Numbered from the stretch's first letter, positions 1 to 8,935 are shown. The stretch: DNA of 64,000 nucleotides from Nocardioides hwasunensis (GCF_014779665.1 NZ_JACXYY010000001.1:310001-374000), one strand, 5' to 3'. The notes: a model not told the origin generated them from the letters alone. Numbers and translations: made by a program.

Positions 1-288
1 GGCGCGACGTGCGACGGGCCGATGCCCACCAACGGCGCCTGCGACGAGGACTGGAAGACCGGACCGATCCCTGCGGGCCACATCTTCGTGATGGGTGACA
101 ACCGCTCGCGCTCGGCCGACTCGTCGCAGAAGATGTGCCGCCCCGACGAGACCGAGTGCGTGCCCGGGGAGGAGTTCGTGCCGGCCGACCTCGTGGTCGG
201 CAAGGTCTTCGTGCTCCTGTGGCCCGCCGACCGGTTCCGCTGGAACACCCGCCCCGACGTGTTCGAGGACATCCCGGACCCGTCGTGA
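1..288 (+). CDS. lepB: Signal peptidase I, C-terminal part (gene begins before the window)
   Basis: Membrane-anchored serine protease that removes signal peptides from Sec and Tat substrates at the outer face of the membrane. Only about the last 95 residues are present; the frame is open from base 1. The conserved family box GDNRSRSADS (around residues 31-40 of the visible part) is the typical GDNR...DS region near the catalytic site. The catalytic Ser and Lys lie upstream of the window. It ends in FEDIPDPS with no C-terminal membrane helix visible. Its TGA overlaps the GTG chosen for rnhB (GTGA), so the two are probably translationally coupled. The lepB-rnhB order is usual in actinobacteria. 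Confidence 0.9.
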   Translation, partial: GATCDGPMPTNGACDEDWKTGPIPAGHIFVMGDNRSRSADSSQKMCRPDETECVPGEEFVPADLVVGKVFVLLWPADRFRWNTRPDVFEDIPDPS

Positions 289-1028
289 CGCTTCCGCCCC
301 AACCTGTGCCGGGCGGCGTGACCGTACGCCGTGACGCCGGGATCTACGGCTACGAGCGCGCCCTGCGCCGGGCCGGGCTCGACCCGATCGCCGGTGTCGA
401 CGAGGCGGGACGTGGCGCCTGCGCCGGGCCCCTGGTCGCCGGGGCGGTCGTGTTGCCGTCCGGCAAGGCCGGCATCGTCCCGGGGCTGGCCGACAGCAAG
501 CTGCTCACGGAGGCCGCGCGCGAGCGCGTCTACGCCCAGGTCGTGCGGCGGGCACTCGCGTGGTCGGTCGTCGTGGTCGACAACGAGGAGTGCGACCGGC
601 TCGGCATGCACGTCGCCAACGTCGAGGCGCTGCGCCGCGCGGTCGCGCGGCTCGGGACCCGGCCGTCCTACGTCCTCACCGACGGCTTCCCCGTCGACGG
701 GCTCGGCGTGCCCGGGCTCGCGGTGTGGAAGGGCGACCGGGTCGCCGCCTGCATCGCCGCGGCCTCCGTCATCGCCAAGGTGACGCGCGACCGGCTGATG
801 GTCGGCCTCCACGAGGAGTGGCCGGCGTACGACTTCCGGACCCACAAGGGCTACATCACCGACGTCCACGAGGCGGCCCTGGCCGAGCACGGCCCCTCGC
901 CCGTGCACCGGATGCGGTTCGTCAACGTGCGCCGCGCGGCGGGCCTCGAGCCCGTCGAGGACCGGGCCACTAGTGTCGGCACCGAGCAGACCGGCACCGG
1001 ACTCGACAGCATGGAGGAGGACGCATGA
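285..1028 (+). CDS. rnhB: Ribonuclease HII
   Basis: Degrades the RNA strand of RNA-DNA hybrids and removes single ribonucleotides misincorporated in DNA. The 247-aa protein has the RNase HII active-site start GVDEAGRG (about residues 37-44), the second acidic site in LADSKLL, and the HKGYITDVH segment near the C-terminus. GTG 285 was chosen because it overlaps the lepB stop and gives a normal family length; GTG 318 (VTVRRDAG) is the main alternative. The reading frame is open further upstream, but only as a shadow of lepB. The stop overlaps the next gene as ATGA. The last 30 residues, after VNVRRAAG, are a poorly conserved tail. Confidence 0.93.
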   Translation: MTLPPQPVPGGVTVRRDAGIYGYERALRRAGLDPIAGVDEAGRGACAGPLVAGAVVLPSGKAGIVPGLADSKLLTEAARERVYAQVVRRALAWSVVVVDNEECDRLGMHVANVEALRRAVARLGTRPSYVLTDGFPVDGLGVPGLAVWKGDRVAACIAAASVIAKVTRDRLMVGLHEEWPAYDFRTHKGYITDVHEAALAEHGPSPVHRMRFVNVRRAAGLEPVEDRATSVGTEQTGTGLDSMEEDA

Positions 1029-1333
1029 GCGCCGAGGATCTCGAGAAGTACGAGACCGAGATGGAGCTCACGCTCTACCGCGAGTACCGCGACGTGGTCG
1101 GCATCTTCAAGTACGTCGTGGAGACCGACCGCCGCTTCTACCTCTGCAACCAGGTCGACGTGAAGGCCCGCTCCGAGAGCGGCGACGTCTTCTTCGAGGT
1201 GTCGATGACCGACGCGTGGGTGTGGGACATGTACCGCCCCGCCCGGTTCGCCAAGAACGTGAAGGTGCTGACCTTTAAGGACGTGAACGTCGAGGAGCTC
1301 GCGTCGGCGGAGATCGATCCGCTCAAGGACTGA
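1025..1333 (+). CDS. DUF2469 family protein
   Basis: Small, acidic, highly conserved actinobacterial protein (102 aa) of unknown function, related to Mycobacterium tuberculosis Rv2901c. The sequence is rich in aromatic and acidic residues: YREYRDVVGIFKYVVETDRR near the N-terminus and WVWDMYRPARF in the middle. No signal peptide, membrane helix or catalytic motif can be seen, so it is probably cytosolic. Its ATG overlaps the rnhB stop by 4 nt, which implies coupled translation. The conserved linkage with rnhB and yraN suggests a nucleic-acid or cell-division role, but nothing in the sequence proves it. Confidence 0.9.
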   Translation: MSAEDLEKYETEMELTLYREYRDVVGIFKYVVETDRRFYLCNQVDVKARSESGDVFFEVSMTDAWVWDMYRPARFAKNVKVLTFKDVNVEELASAEIDPLKD

Positions 1334-1467
1334 TCCCGGGCCACGAACCGTCCACAGGCCGCCCTTTGCGCTGCCTGTCCACAGCCCGTACGCCGACCTC
1401 GCCGGCGTCGTCGGTGCGCCGCGATGTGCTGGTGCCTTCCCGATCCAGCACCCGGAAGGCGACCACG

Positions 1468-1869
1468 ATGGCTCGACCGGCACCCGCCCACCCCTTCGTC
1501 CCCGACCCCGCGGCGGCGCGCAAGCGCCTGCTCGGTGAGCGCGGTGAGACGATCGCCGCGCGCCACCTGGTGGGTCGCGGCATGGTCGTGCTCGACCGCA
1601 ACTGGCGCTGTGACGCCGGCGAGATCGACCTCGTCCTCCGCGACGGGCGGGTGCTGGTCATCTGCGAGGTCAAGACCCGCTCCTCGACCGACTACGGCGC
1701 ACCGCTGGAGGCGGTCGACCGGCGCAAGGCCGATCGGCTGCGACGACTGGGGGCCCGGTGGCTGCGCGCGCACGACCACCACGTCGACGACGTCCGCATC
1801 GACCTGGTCGGTGTGCTGGCCCCACCCGGACGGCCGGTCGAGGTCGAGCACGTCGAGGGGATCGGCTGA
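1468..1869 (+). CDS. yraN: YraN/UPF0102 family endonuclease-like protein
   Basis: A 133-aa member of UPF0102, a small restriction-endonuclease-like fold usually encoded beside rnhB or comM and thought to act on Holliday junctions or other DNA structures. The visible nuclease core is GEIDLVLRDG followed by VLVICEVKTRSS, giving the D...ExK arrangement. ATG 1468 is preferred over an upstream in-frame ATG at 1366 because GGAAGG sits about 10 nt before it and the upstream residues look non-coding. Its stop TGA overlaps the comM start as TGATG. There is a 134-nt gap from the previous gene, so it may also have its own promoter. Confidence 0.87.
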   Translation: MARPAPAHPFVPDPAAARKRLLGERGETIAARHLVGRGMVVLDRNWRCDAGEIDLVLRDGRVLVICEVKTRSSTDYGAPLEAVDRRKADRLRRLGARWLRAHDHHVDDVRIDLVGVLAPPGRPVEVEHVEGIG

Positions 1870-3470
1870 TGGCCTTCGCCACCGCCCGGTCGCTCGCGCT
1901 CAAGGGCGCTGACGGGCACGTGATCGACGTGCAGGTCGACGTGTCACCCGGCCTGCCCACCACCACGATCATCGGACGGGTCGACAAAGGACTCTCCGAG
2001 GCCCGCGACCGGGTGCGGATGGCGATCAACAACGACTGCGGCCGGTGGCCGGCCACCAAGCGGGTCACGATCCTGCTCGCTCCGGCCGACCTCCCCAAGG
2101 GCGGCACCCACTACGACCTGGCCATCGCCGTCGCCGTGCTGGCCGCCGACAAGCAGCAGCAGGACCTCCTGCCCGAGCACCTCGAGGGATGGGCCTTCGT
2201 GGGGGAGCTGTCGGTGTCGGGTGGGCTGCGTCCGGTGCCCGGCGTGCTGCCGATGGTGATCGCCGCCGCGGCGCACGGGCTCGAGCGGGTCTTCGTCCCG
2301 GAGCCGCAGGCGGCCGAGGCCGCTCTGGTGCCGGGCATGACCGTGTTCGGTGTGCGCTCGCTGGCGCAGGTCGCGGCCGTCCTGCGGGGTGTGGAGGTCC
2401 CCGAGGCGGACCCGGTCGCAGCGCCCTCGGCGAGTCCGCTCGCGACGTGGCGTGGAGACGACCGGCTCGACCACCTCGACCTGCGCGACCTCGACGGGCT
2501 GGACGACGTCCGCTACGCCGTCGAGGTCGCCGCGGCCGGCGCTCATCCCCTGATGCTCATCGGCCCGCGTGGCACGGGGAAGACGTCGATCGCCGAGCGG
2601 ATCCCGACGATCCTGCCCGACCTGAGCACCGAGCAGGCCCTGGAGGTGACCGCGCTCCACTCGGTCGCGGGCATCCTGCCGGAGGGCAGCGGTCTGCTGC
2701 GCCGGCCACCGTGGTTCGCCCCGCACCACTCCGCGACCGCGGCCAGCGTGCTGGGAGGGGGCACGGGTCGCGTGCGCCCGGGGCAGGTCAGCCTGGCCCA
2801 CCACGGGGTGCTCTTCCTCGACGAGTTCCCGCACTTCCGCTCCGACGTCATCGAGGCGATGCGCCAACCGCTCGAGTCAGGTGAGGTGTCGATCGCCCGC
2901 GGCGACGAGTCCGCGACCTATCCGGCGCGCTCGCTGGTGGTGCTGGCGGCCAACCCGTGCCCGTGCGGCAACTTCCACGGGACCTCGGGCGGCGCGTGCG
3001 AGTGCTCGGAGGTCCAGCGGGTCCACTACCGCCGCAAGCTCACCGGGCCGATCCTCGACCGGGTCGACATCTGGATGGAGGTCCGCTCCCAGGCCGGCCG
3101 GCGCGGCTCGTTCGGGCCGGGTCCGGAGTCGTCGGCCGACGTGCGGGCACGCGTGGCCGACGCGCGGGAGCGACAGGCGCGCCGCTTCCGCCACTGTCCG
3201 TGGCTGCTGAACGCCTCGTGTCCCGGTCCGGTGCTCGCGGAGCACTGGCCACTCGAACCGGACGGCCAGCATGCGATCGATGTCGAGCTCTCCGACGGCA
3301 GGCTGACCCGTCGGGGCCTCACCCGGGTCCAGCGGCTGGCCTGGACGGTGGCCGACCTGGCGGGTGTCGCGCGTCCTGGCGAGCCCGAGGCCGCCATCGC
3401 CCTGGCGCTTCGCTCCGACGACGCCAGCCGCCCCGTTCCCACCCGAGCCGTCCCGGTGGCTGCGTCGTGA
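1869..3470 (+). CDS. comM: YifB/ComM family AAA+ ATPase (Mg-chelatase-like)
   Basis: Probable branch-migration helicase of natural transformation and recombination. The 533-aa protein has the N-terminal ChlI-like domain (about 1-190), then the AAA+ core. The Walker A motif is GPRGTGKTS starting at residue 232 (the family norm is GPPGxGK), and Walker B is VLFLDEF. The zinc-binding AANPCPCGNF region and the FLDEFPHF segment are typical. The start ATG overlaps the yraN stop, and its stop overlaps the dprA start (GTGA), so yraN-comM-dprA is a tightly coupled unit. This agrees with a joint role in handling incoming or recombining DNA. Confidence 0.93.
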   Translation: MAFATARSLALKGADGHVIDVQVDVSPGLPTTTIIGRVDKGLSEARDRVRMAINNDCGRWPATKRVTILLAPADLPKGGTHYDLAIAVAVLAADKQQQDLLPEHLEGWAFVGELSVSGGLRPVPGVLPMVIAAAAHGLERVFVPEPQAAEAALVPGMTVFGVRSLAQVAAVLRGVEVPEADPVAAPSASPLATWRGDDRLDHLDLRDLDGLDDVRYAVEVAAAGAHPLMLIGPRGTGKTSIAERIPTILPDLSTEQALEVTALHSVAGILPEGSGLLRRPPWFAPHHSATAASVLGGGTGRVRPGQVSLAHHGVLFLDEFPHFRSDVIEAMRQPLESGEVSIARGDESATYPARSLVVLAANPCPCGNFHGTSGGACECSEVQRVHYRRKLTGPILDRVDIWMEVRSQAGRRGSFGPGPESSADVRARVADARERQARRFRHCPWLLNASCPGPVLAEHWPLEPDGQHAIDVELSDGRLTRRGLTRVQRLAWTVADLAGVARPGEPEAAIALALRSDDASRPVPTRAVPVAAS

Positions 3471-4603
3471 CCGGGCCCACGGCCGGCGCGGTGACCGAGT
3501 CCGAGCGGCTCGCCCGGGTCGCGCTGAGCTGCGCGGTGGAGCCGGGTGACCGCACCACCTCGACGATGATCCTCGACCTGGGCGCCGAGAAGGCGCGGGA
3601 GGCATCGCTGGACCCCAAGGCCGGCAGTGGGCTCGCCGATCGGCTGCGCGAGGTCGACCCGGTGCGGTGCCTCGAGCAGGCCGCGCGGTGCGGGATCCGG
3701 TTCCTGGTCCCCGGCGACCCCGAGTGGCCCACGCGCCTCGACGACCTCGACCACGCGATGGTGGAGGGCACCTTCGGTGGCACCCCTCCGGGCATCTGGG
3801 TCAAGGGGCCGATGCCCCTGACCGAGCTCGAGACCTCCGTGGCCGTCGTGGGATCGCGGTCGTCCTCCGTCTACGGCAGGGAGATGACCCGGATGCTGGC
3901 CTCGCACCTGGCTCTGTCCGGCATCCCGGTCGTGTCCGGTGGAGCGCTGGGCATCGACTTCGAGGCCCACGACGCGACGCTGGGCGCCCACGGCGCCACC
4001 GTCGCGGTGCTCGCCTGCGGTGTGGACCGCGTCTACCCGGAGGCCAACCGTGTGCTGCTGCAGCACCTCGCGGCCGAGTTCGCCGTCGTGTCCGAGCAGC
4101 CGTCGGGGTCCGCACCCACACGACCGCGCTTCCTCGCCCGCAACCGGCTGATCGCGGCCCTGACCCGCGGCACGGTGGTCGTCGAGGCCGCCCTGCGCAG
4201 CGGAGCCCTGAACACCGCCGGCTGGGCCGAGCTGCTGAGCCGGCCGGTGATGTGCGTCCCCGGCCCGGTGACGAGCTACACGTCCCGAGGGGTCAACAAC
4301 TGGGTCCGGCAGGGGAGGGGCACCGTGGTCACCCACGGGTCGGAGGTGCTCGAGCTGATCGGCGAGGCAGGCGAGCACCTGGTGGAGGAGCCGCGCGGGG
4401 AGGAGCGGCCGCGCGACTCCCTCACGAAGGTCGAGCAGCACGTCCTGGAGTGGGTGCCGGTCAGTGCGTCCGTCGGCGCGGACTCGATCGCACGGCTCGC
4501 CTCGATGCACGTCCGCGACGCGACCAGCACGTTGCGGCGGTTGCGCGACAAGAGGTTCGTCCGACTCACCGACGAGGGATGGCGGCTCGCGCCTGACGTG
4601 TGA
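3467..4603 (+). CDS. dprA: DNA-processing protein DprA
   Basis: Binds single-stranded DNA and loads RecA during transformation and recombination. This 378-aa protein has the SMF Rossmann-fold domain: VGSRSSSVYG, then SGGALGIDFEAHDATL (SGxAxGID in the family), ACGVDRVYP, and RFLARNRLIAALT followed by VVVEAALRSGALNTA. A C-terminal winged-helix segment (about 310-375) follows. GTG 3467 overlaps the comM stop and matches the expected length; an open frame extends upstream only as a shadow of comM. The N-terminal 100 residues form the usual variable domain. Confidence 0.93.
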   Translation: MTGPTAGAVTESERLARVALSCAVEPGDRTTSTMILDLGAEKAREASLDPKAGSGLADRLREVDPVRCLEQAARCGIRFLVPGDPEWPTRLDDLDHAMVEGTFGGTPPGIWVKGPMPLTELETSVAVVGSRSSSVYGREMTRMLASHLALSGIPVVSGGALGIDFEAHDATLGAHGATVAVLACGVDRVYPEANRVLLQHLAAEFAVVSEQPSGSAPTRPRFLARNRLIAALTRGTVVVEAALRSGALNTAGWAELLSRPVMCVPGPVTSYTSRGVNNWVRQGRGTVVTHGSEVLELIGEAGEHLVEEPRGEERPRDSLTKVEQHVLEWVPVSASVGADSIARLASMHVRDATSTLRRLRDKRFVRLTDEGWRLAPDV

Positions 4604-4620
4604 GGCCGCCCCGGCCCGCC

Positions 4621-4632
4621 TAGGCTCGGAGC
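4621..4632 (+). promoter_or_regulatory. Leaderless promoter -10 of xerC
   Basis: TAGGCT at 4621-4626 stands exactly 6 nt before GTG 4633, and no Shine-Dalgarno sequence lies between. This spacing puts the transcription start at the initiation codon. No -35 element is recognised. Confidence 0.55.
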
Positions 4633-5601
4633 GTGAGCGAGCAGGAGACCACGGGTCAGCCGGCGGCCGAGGAGCCGGAGGAGCCCGGCCTGCCCGAGTC
4701 GATGGTCCGGCTGCTGGGCGACTACGAGCGCCACCTCGTCTCCGAGCGCGACCTCACACCCCACACCGTGCGGGCCTACCTGGGCGACGTCTCCGGGCTG
4801 CTCGACCACTGCACACGGCTGGGGCTCGACGACGTCACCGACCTCGACCTGCGCGCGCTGCGGAGCTGGCTGGCCCGGATGCAGACGACGGGGCGCAGCA
4901 GGACCACGATCGCCCGTCGCGCCACCGCCGCACGGGTGTTCACCGCGTGGCTCCACCGCACGGGCCGGCTGCCGACCGACCCGGGCGCCGCGCTGGGGTC
5001 GCCCAAGAAGCACAAGACGCTGCCGCCCGTGCTCCGCGCCGACGAGGCCGAGTCGCTGATCCGGGCGGCCGCCGAGCGCGCCGACGACGGCACCCCGGTG
5101 GGCCTGCGCGACGTCGCGATGCTCGAGCTGCTCTACGCCTCCGGCATCCGGGTGGGCGAGCTGGTCGGCCTCGACATCGACGACGTCGACGACGGGCGCC
5201 GCGTCGTGCGGGTCTTCGGCAAGGGACGCAAGGAGCGGTCGGTCCCCTACGGCACGCCTGCCGGCCGGGCCATCGACCGGTGGCTCGCCACAGGGCGACC
5301 GGCCCTGCGGGTCGAGGGGTCCGGCGCCGCGCTCTTCCTCGGCGTGCGCGGGCGTCGCATCGACCAGCGCGCGGTCCGCGACCTCGTGCACCGCCGCGTC
5401 GCCGACGTACCCGGCGCGCCCGACATCGGTCCCCACGGCCTGCGCCACACCGCCGCGACGCACCTGCTCGAGGGCGGCGCTGACCTGCGCTCGGTCCAGG
5501 AGCTCCTGGGCCATGCCTCGCTCGCGACGACGCAGCTCTACACCCACGTCACCACGGACCGCCTGCGCCGGGCCTATCAGCAGGCCCACCCACGCGCCTG
5601 A
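4633..5601 (+). CDS. xerC: Tyrosine recombinase XerC
   Basis: Site-specific recombinase that resolves chromosome dimers at dif together with XerD. The 322-aa protein has the SAM-like core-binding N-terminal domain (about 25-110) and the catalytic domain. The catalytic set is complete: R173 in SGIRVGEL, the K of GKGRKERS, H268 and R271 in [11 protein letters not shown]294 in LLGHAS and Y303 in TTQLYTH. An acidic 20-residue N-terminal extension (rich in E and P) precedes the domain. It follows dprA by 29 nt but has its own leaderless promoter, so it can be transcribed separately. No dif-like site was recognised nearby. Confidence 0.93.
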   Translation: MSEQETTGQPAAEEPEEPGLPESMVRLLGDYERHLVSERDLTPHTVRAYLGDVSGLLDHCTRLGLDDVTDLDLRALRSWLARMQTTGRSRTTIARRATAARVFTAWLHRTGRLPTDPGAALGSPKKHKTLPPVLRADEAESLIRAAAERADDGTPVGLRDVAMLELLYASGIRVGELVGLDIDDVDDGRRVVRVFGKGRKERSVPYGTPAGRAIDRWLATGRPALRVEGSGAALFLGVRGRRIDQRAVRDLVHRRVADVPGAPDIGPHGLRHTAATHLLEGGADLRSVQELLGHASLATTQLYTHVTTDRLRRAYQQAHPRA

Positions 5602-5618
5602 GCGCAGACACGTCCGGG

Positions 5619-5714
5619 ACGTCATGGCCGGCGGTCGTGCCCGCGACCGGCCGACATGACGTACGTCCACAGCGTCATGGCGATCGGTCGTCCGGCCGAC
5701 CAGCGCCCATGACG
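5619..5714. repeat. Two tandem related inverted repeats between convergent genes
   Basis: Hairpin 1 has outer arms ACGTCATG (5619-5626) and CATGACGT (5655-5662), with further pairing of GGTCG and CGACC around the loop. Hairpin 2 has CGTCATGG (5673-5680) and CCATGACG (5707-5714), with the same GGTCG/CGACC inner pairing. The two copies share layout and motif but differ in the middle. They fill the gap between xerC and the convergent M23 gene, so they could be a double bidirectional terminator or a palindromic intergenic repeat. Confidence 0.7.
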
Positions 5715-5753
5715 TTCCCGCCGGAGTCGTCAGCCCCTGATCGGACCGGTCGC

Positions 5754-6341
5754 TCAGGCGGCCCAGTCCACCGGACGCCGCCACAGCTCGATCGGGGGAG
5801 CCCAGCGGGTTGTCCACGGCCGACGTGTGCTCGTCGGGGCGTCGCGCCACAGCGGCAGCAACCTGATCGGACCACCGCCGACGAGCGTCAGCGGGTCGAC
5901 GTACGTCTCGTCGTCCCCGGTGCCCTCGATCAGTCCCCAGTGCAGGCACGCCGCCGGGAAGCAGTGGCTGTGGGGGACGACGAGACGACCGAGCACGTCG
6001 CCCGCGGACACCTGCTGCCCGCGCTCGACCGAGGCGACGACGGGCTCGTAGGTCGTCCGCCGACCATCGTGGCGCACCGTGACGACCGGCTTGCCGCCGA
6101 TCGCGCCGGCGAAGGCCACCGTGCCGGGCAGTGCCGTCCGCACGGCCTGACCCGGTGATCCCGCCAGGTCGGCACCGCGATGGCCGGCGGCGTACGGGTT
6201 CGGTGGCGGCTCGAAGCCGTGCACGACCTCGGGCTCGGGACTGAGGGGCCACACCCCGCGCGGCTCGTCCGGACCCGCGTGCACGGGCGCCGGGAGCAGG
6301 ACGACCAGGGTGAGCAGAGCAGGGACGAGGCGGGCTCTCAT
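5754..6341 (-). CDS. Secreted M23 (LytM-type) peptidase-like protein
   Basis: Probable exported cell-wall endopeptidase or its inactive relative, 195 aa. An N-terminal signal peptide (MRARLVPALLTLVVLLPAPVHA, cleavage around 22) is followed by a LytM domain: HRGADLAG supplies zinc ligands H54 and D58, and ACLHWGL supplies H134. The usual HxH pair reads CLH here, so the first His is replaced by Cys. I believe this variant is common in the actinobacterial homologues encoded next to rpsB. Position upstream of and divergent from rpsB is conserved in the phylum. A CAGTCT hexamer 6 nt before ATG suggests a leaderless mRNA. Confidence 0.85.
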   Translation of the reverse strand: MRARLVPALLTLVVLLPAPVHAGPDEPRGVWPLSPEPEVVHGFEPPPNPYAAGHRGADLAGSPGQAVRTALPGTVAFAGAIGGKPVVTVRHDGRRTTYEPVVASVERGQQVSAGDVLGRLVVPHSHCFPAACLHWGLIEGTGDDETYVDPLTLVGGGPIRLLPLWRDAPTSTRRPWTTRWAPPIELWRRPVDWAA

Positions 6342-6353
6342 CGCCCGAGACTG
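6342..6353 (-). promoter_or_regulatory. Leaderless promoter -10 of the M23 gene
   Basis: On the minus strand CAGTCT (6353-6348) is followed by 6 nt and then the ATG at 6341. There is no Shine-Dalgarno sequence. The first base departs from the TAnnnT form. Confidence 0.4.
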
Positions 6354-6811
6354 ACCGGTCGCCGACCCGACCGCCAGCCCGACCGGCCGGGCCTGTGGAG
6401 GAGGGCCCGCGGAGCCGGTCCGGGGACGGTTGGTGGCCGTGCCGCGGAGGCGTTGGCCACGCTCAGCCCACGCTCAGCCCGGCGGCGTCCGGCGATTCGC
6501 CCGGCGCGGGTCTCTGGCCTACGATGTGCGGAGCAGTCCTCACGGACTGACTTCGCACGCCCACCGACCGCGGCGGAACGCATCCCTGGTTCCGCACCGA
6601 CCGTGGACGTCGTCCCTCAGTTCCCACCAGCTCCAGGTCGATCGGAGCGGGTGCGGATCGGGTCGGCGTGTGAGCGTCAGGGCTCCCGGCACCCGTCGGG
6701 CGCAGCAACTGAAAACAACAGGAGTCACGCTCCCGGCACGGCCTGTCCCAAGGTCGCGCACATCGGCACTGCGCCGTCGAGGAGTGGGCCTCCGCAACAA
6801 CAGGAGATCCC
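6342..6811 (+). other. 470-nt divergent intergenic region and rpsB leader
   Basis: No protein gene is seen here. A candidate rpsB promoter is TTCGCC (6496-6501), an 18-nt spacer and TACGAT (6520-6525). Just after it AGTCC and GGACT form a small hairpin near 6535-6548. The long leader carries two copies of AACAACAGGAG at 6714-6724 and 6796-6806; only the second serves as ribosome binding site for ATG 6812. A GCTCCCGGCAC segment is also repeated near 6682 and 6729. The long leader is compatible with ribosomal-protein feedback control, but no known S2 leader structure was recognised. Confidence 0.5.
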
Positions 6812-7843
6812 ATGGCAGTCGTCACCATGCGCCAGCTGCTCGAGAGCGGCGTCCACTTCGGTCACCAGACCCGTCGGTGGAACCCCAAGATGAAGCGCTT
6901 CATCATGACCGAGCGCAACGGCATCTACATCATCGACCTGCAGCAGTCGCTCGCCTACATCGACCGGTCCTTCGCCTTCGTGAAGGAGACCGTCGCCAAG
7001 GGCGGTGTCGTGATGTTCGTCGGCACCAAGAAGCAGGCGCAGGAGGCCATCGCCGAGCAGGCCACCCGCGTCGGCATGCCCTACGTCAACCAGCGCTGGC
7101 TCGGTGGCATGCTCACCAACTTCCAGACCGTGCACCAGCGGATCAACCGTCTCAAGGAGCTCGACGACGTCGACTTCGAGACGGTGGCCGGCTCGGGTCG
7201 CACCAAGAAGGAGCTCCTGCAGATGAAGCGGGAGCACACCAAGCTCGAGAAGACCCTGGGCGGCATCCGCGAGATGACCAAGGTCCCCTCCGCGGTGTGG
7301 ATCGTCGACACCAACAAGGAGCACCTCGCCGTCGAGGAGGCCCGCAAGCTGCGGATCCCGATCATCGGCATCCTCGACTCCAACTGCGACCCCGACCTCG
7401 TCGACTTCCCGATCCCGGGCAACGACGACGCCATCCGCGCGGTCGGCCTGCTGACCCGCGTGGTCGCCGACGCCGTCGCCGAGGGCCTCATCGCCCGGTC
7501 CGGCGCGAAGGCCGGCGACGCCGGTGAGTCCGTCGGTGCCGAGGAGCCCCTCGCCGAGTGGGAGCGCGAGCTCCTCGCCGGTGACGCCGAGAAGACCGCT
7601 GCGGCCGCCACCGGCGACGCCGCCGCCGAGACCCCGGCCTCCGAGGCCACCGGTGCCGCGTCCGAGGCCCCGCAGGCCGACGCCGCTGCCGACGCCGCGA
7701 CCGAGGCCCCCGCCGAGGACGCTGCTGCCGAGGCCCCTGCCGACGCTGAGGCGGCCCCCGCGGCCCCTGCCGACGCCGAGGCGCCTGCCGACGACGCTGC
7801 TGCCGAGGTGCCCGCCGAGGCCGAGGCCGCCAAGCAGGACTGA
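6812..7843 (+). CDS. rpsB: 30S ribosomal protein S2
   Basis: Structural protein of the small ribosomal subunit. Residues 1-235 form the normal S2 fold: [20 protein letters not shown] at the N-terminus, [12 protein letters not shown], and the [20 protein letters not shown] segment. The protein is 343 aa, about 100 longer than typical, because of a low-complexity tail of Ala, Glu, Pro and Asp from about residue 240 (7580-7840). Such tails occur in some actinobacteria but this one is long. AGGAG lies 8 nt before the ATG. A perfect 15-bp hairpin separates it from tsf. Confidence 0.96.
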   Translation: MAVVTMRQLLESGVHFGHQTRRWNPKMKRFIMTERNGIYIIDLQQSLAYIDRSFAFVKETVAKGGVVMFVGTKKQAQEAIAEQATRVGMPYVNQRWLGGMLTNFQTVHQRINRLKELDDVDFETVAGSGRTKKELLQMKREHTKLEKTLGGIREMTKVPSAVWIVDTNKEHLAVEEARKLRIPIIGILDSNCDPDLVDFPIPGNDDAIRAVGLLTRVVADAVAEGLIARSGAKAGDAGESVGAEEPLAEWERELLAGDAEKTAAAATGDAAAETPASEATGAASEAPQADAAADAATEAPAEDAAAEAPADAEAAPAAPADAEAPADDAAAEVPAEAEAAKQD

Positions 7844-7851
7844 TTGCCCGC

Positions 7852-7885
7852 ACGCCGGTCACGGGCCACCGCCCGTGACCGGCGT
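7852..7885 (+). terminator. Hairpin between rpsB and tsf
   Basis: Perfect 15-bp stem, 7852-7866 with 7871-7885, and a CACC loop. There is no T-run after it. It may act as an attenuator that sets the rpsB to tsf ratio. Confidence 0.6.
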
Positions 7886-7958
7886 ACGTGTCGTCCCCCA
7901 CCCACTCGCCCGACGCCCCCGCAGGGAGCGGGCACCCCGAACTCGAGGAAGAAGGACC

Positions 7959-8771
7959 ATGGCCAACTTCACCGCTGCCGACGTCAAGAAGCTCCGTGAG
8001 CTGACCCAGGCCGGGATGATGGACTGCAAGAAGGCGCTGACCGAGACGGACGGCGACTTCGACAAGGCCGTCGAGCTGCTTCGCGTCAAGGGTGCGGCCA
8101 AGGCCGCCGCCCGCGGTGCCGAGCGCGAGACCGCTGCCGGCCTCGTCGCCACCGCCGGCAACGCGCTGGTCGAGCTCAAGAGCGAGACCGACTTCGTCGC
8201 CAAGAACGAGGACTTCATCGCCAAGGCGCAGCAGATCGCCGAGGTCGCCAACACGGTCAAGGCCGCCGACACCGACGCCCTGAAGGCCGCTGAGCTCGAC
8301 GGCAAGACCGTCGGCGAGGTGGTGCAGGACCTGGCGATCACCATCGGCGAGAAGATCGAGCTGGGTGAGGTCGCCTACTTCGACGGCACCACCGTGACCT
8401 ACATGCACAAGCGTGCCGCCGACCTGCCGCCGGCCGTCGGCGTGCTCGTCGAGTTCGAGGGTGACGAGGCCGCCGCGCGCGCCGCTGCCATGCAGATCGC
8501 CGCGATGAAGGCCCAGTACCTCACCCGCGACGAGGTCCCCGCCGAGGTCGTCGAGTCCGAGCGCTCGATCGCGGAGCAGAAGACCCGTGAGGAGGGCAAG
8601 CCCGAGCAGGCGATCGCGAAGATCGTCGAGGGTCGCCTCGGTGGCTTCTACAAGGAGATCGTCCTGCTCGAGCAGGAGTCGGTCACCGAGTCCAAGAAGT
8701 CGGTCAAGGCCGTCCTGGACGCCGCCGGCACCACGGTCACCCGCTTCGCCCGCTTCGAGGTCGGCGCCTGA
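7959..8771 (+). CDS. tsf: Elongation factor Ts
   Basis: Nucleotide-exchange factor that regenerates EF-Tu-GTP. The 270-aa protein has the family start [24 protein letters not shown] (UBA-like domain, first 50 residues) and the core motif [14 protein letters not shown] near residue 75. The single-dimerisation-domain length is normal for actinobacteria. ATG 7959 is preceded by GAGGAAGAAGG and gives the canonical start; the open frame upstream is a shadow of rpsB. It follows rpsB by 115 nt across a strong hairpin and ends before another strong hairpin. Confidence 0.96.
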   Translation: MANFTAADVKKLRELTQAGMMDCKKALTETDGDFDKAVELLRVKGAAKAAARGAERETAAGLVATAGNALVELKSETDFVAKNEDFIAKAQQIAEVANTVKAADTDALKAAELDGKTVGEVVQDLAITIGEKIELGEVAYFDGTTVTYMHKRAADLPPAVGVLVEFEGDEAAARAAAMQIAAMKAQYLTRDEVPAEVVESERSIAEQKTREEGKPEQAIAKIVEGRLGGFYKEIVLLEQESVTESKKSVKAVLDAAGTTVTRFARFEVGA

Positions 8772-8905
8772 CGCACCGGAGCACGCACGCGGCAGCGTTG
8801 TCGTCGGTCGACGGGGAAACCCGCCCCGCCTTCCCTCCTCCGCCTTGCCTCGCACGCACTCCGACACGTCAGGACACCTGACGCACGCTCCACCCGCGCA
8901 TCGAC

Positions 8906-8935
8906 GGGGCCCGTACGCATCGGCGTACGGGCCCC
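8906..8935 (+). terminator. Terminator after tsf
   Basis: Perfect 13-bp stem, 8906-8918 with 8923-8935, with a 4-nt ATCG loop. There is no U-tract, as is common for actinobacterial terminators. Confidence 0.7.

Noticed and set aside
1348..1383. Two strings close to the actinobacterial DnaA box (CGTCCACAG and CTGTCCACA) upstream of yraN
   Set aside because: Neither is an exact TTGTCCACA box, there is no cluster, and no dnaA, dnaN or AT-rich unwinding region is nearby, so an origin is not supported.
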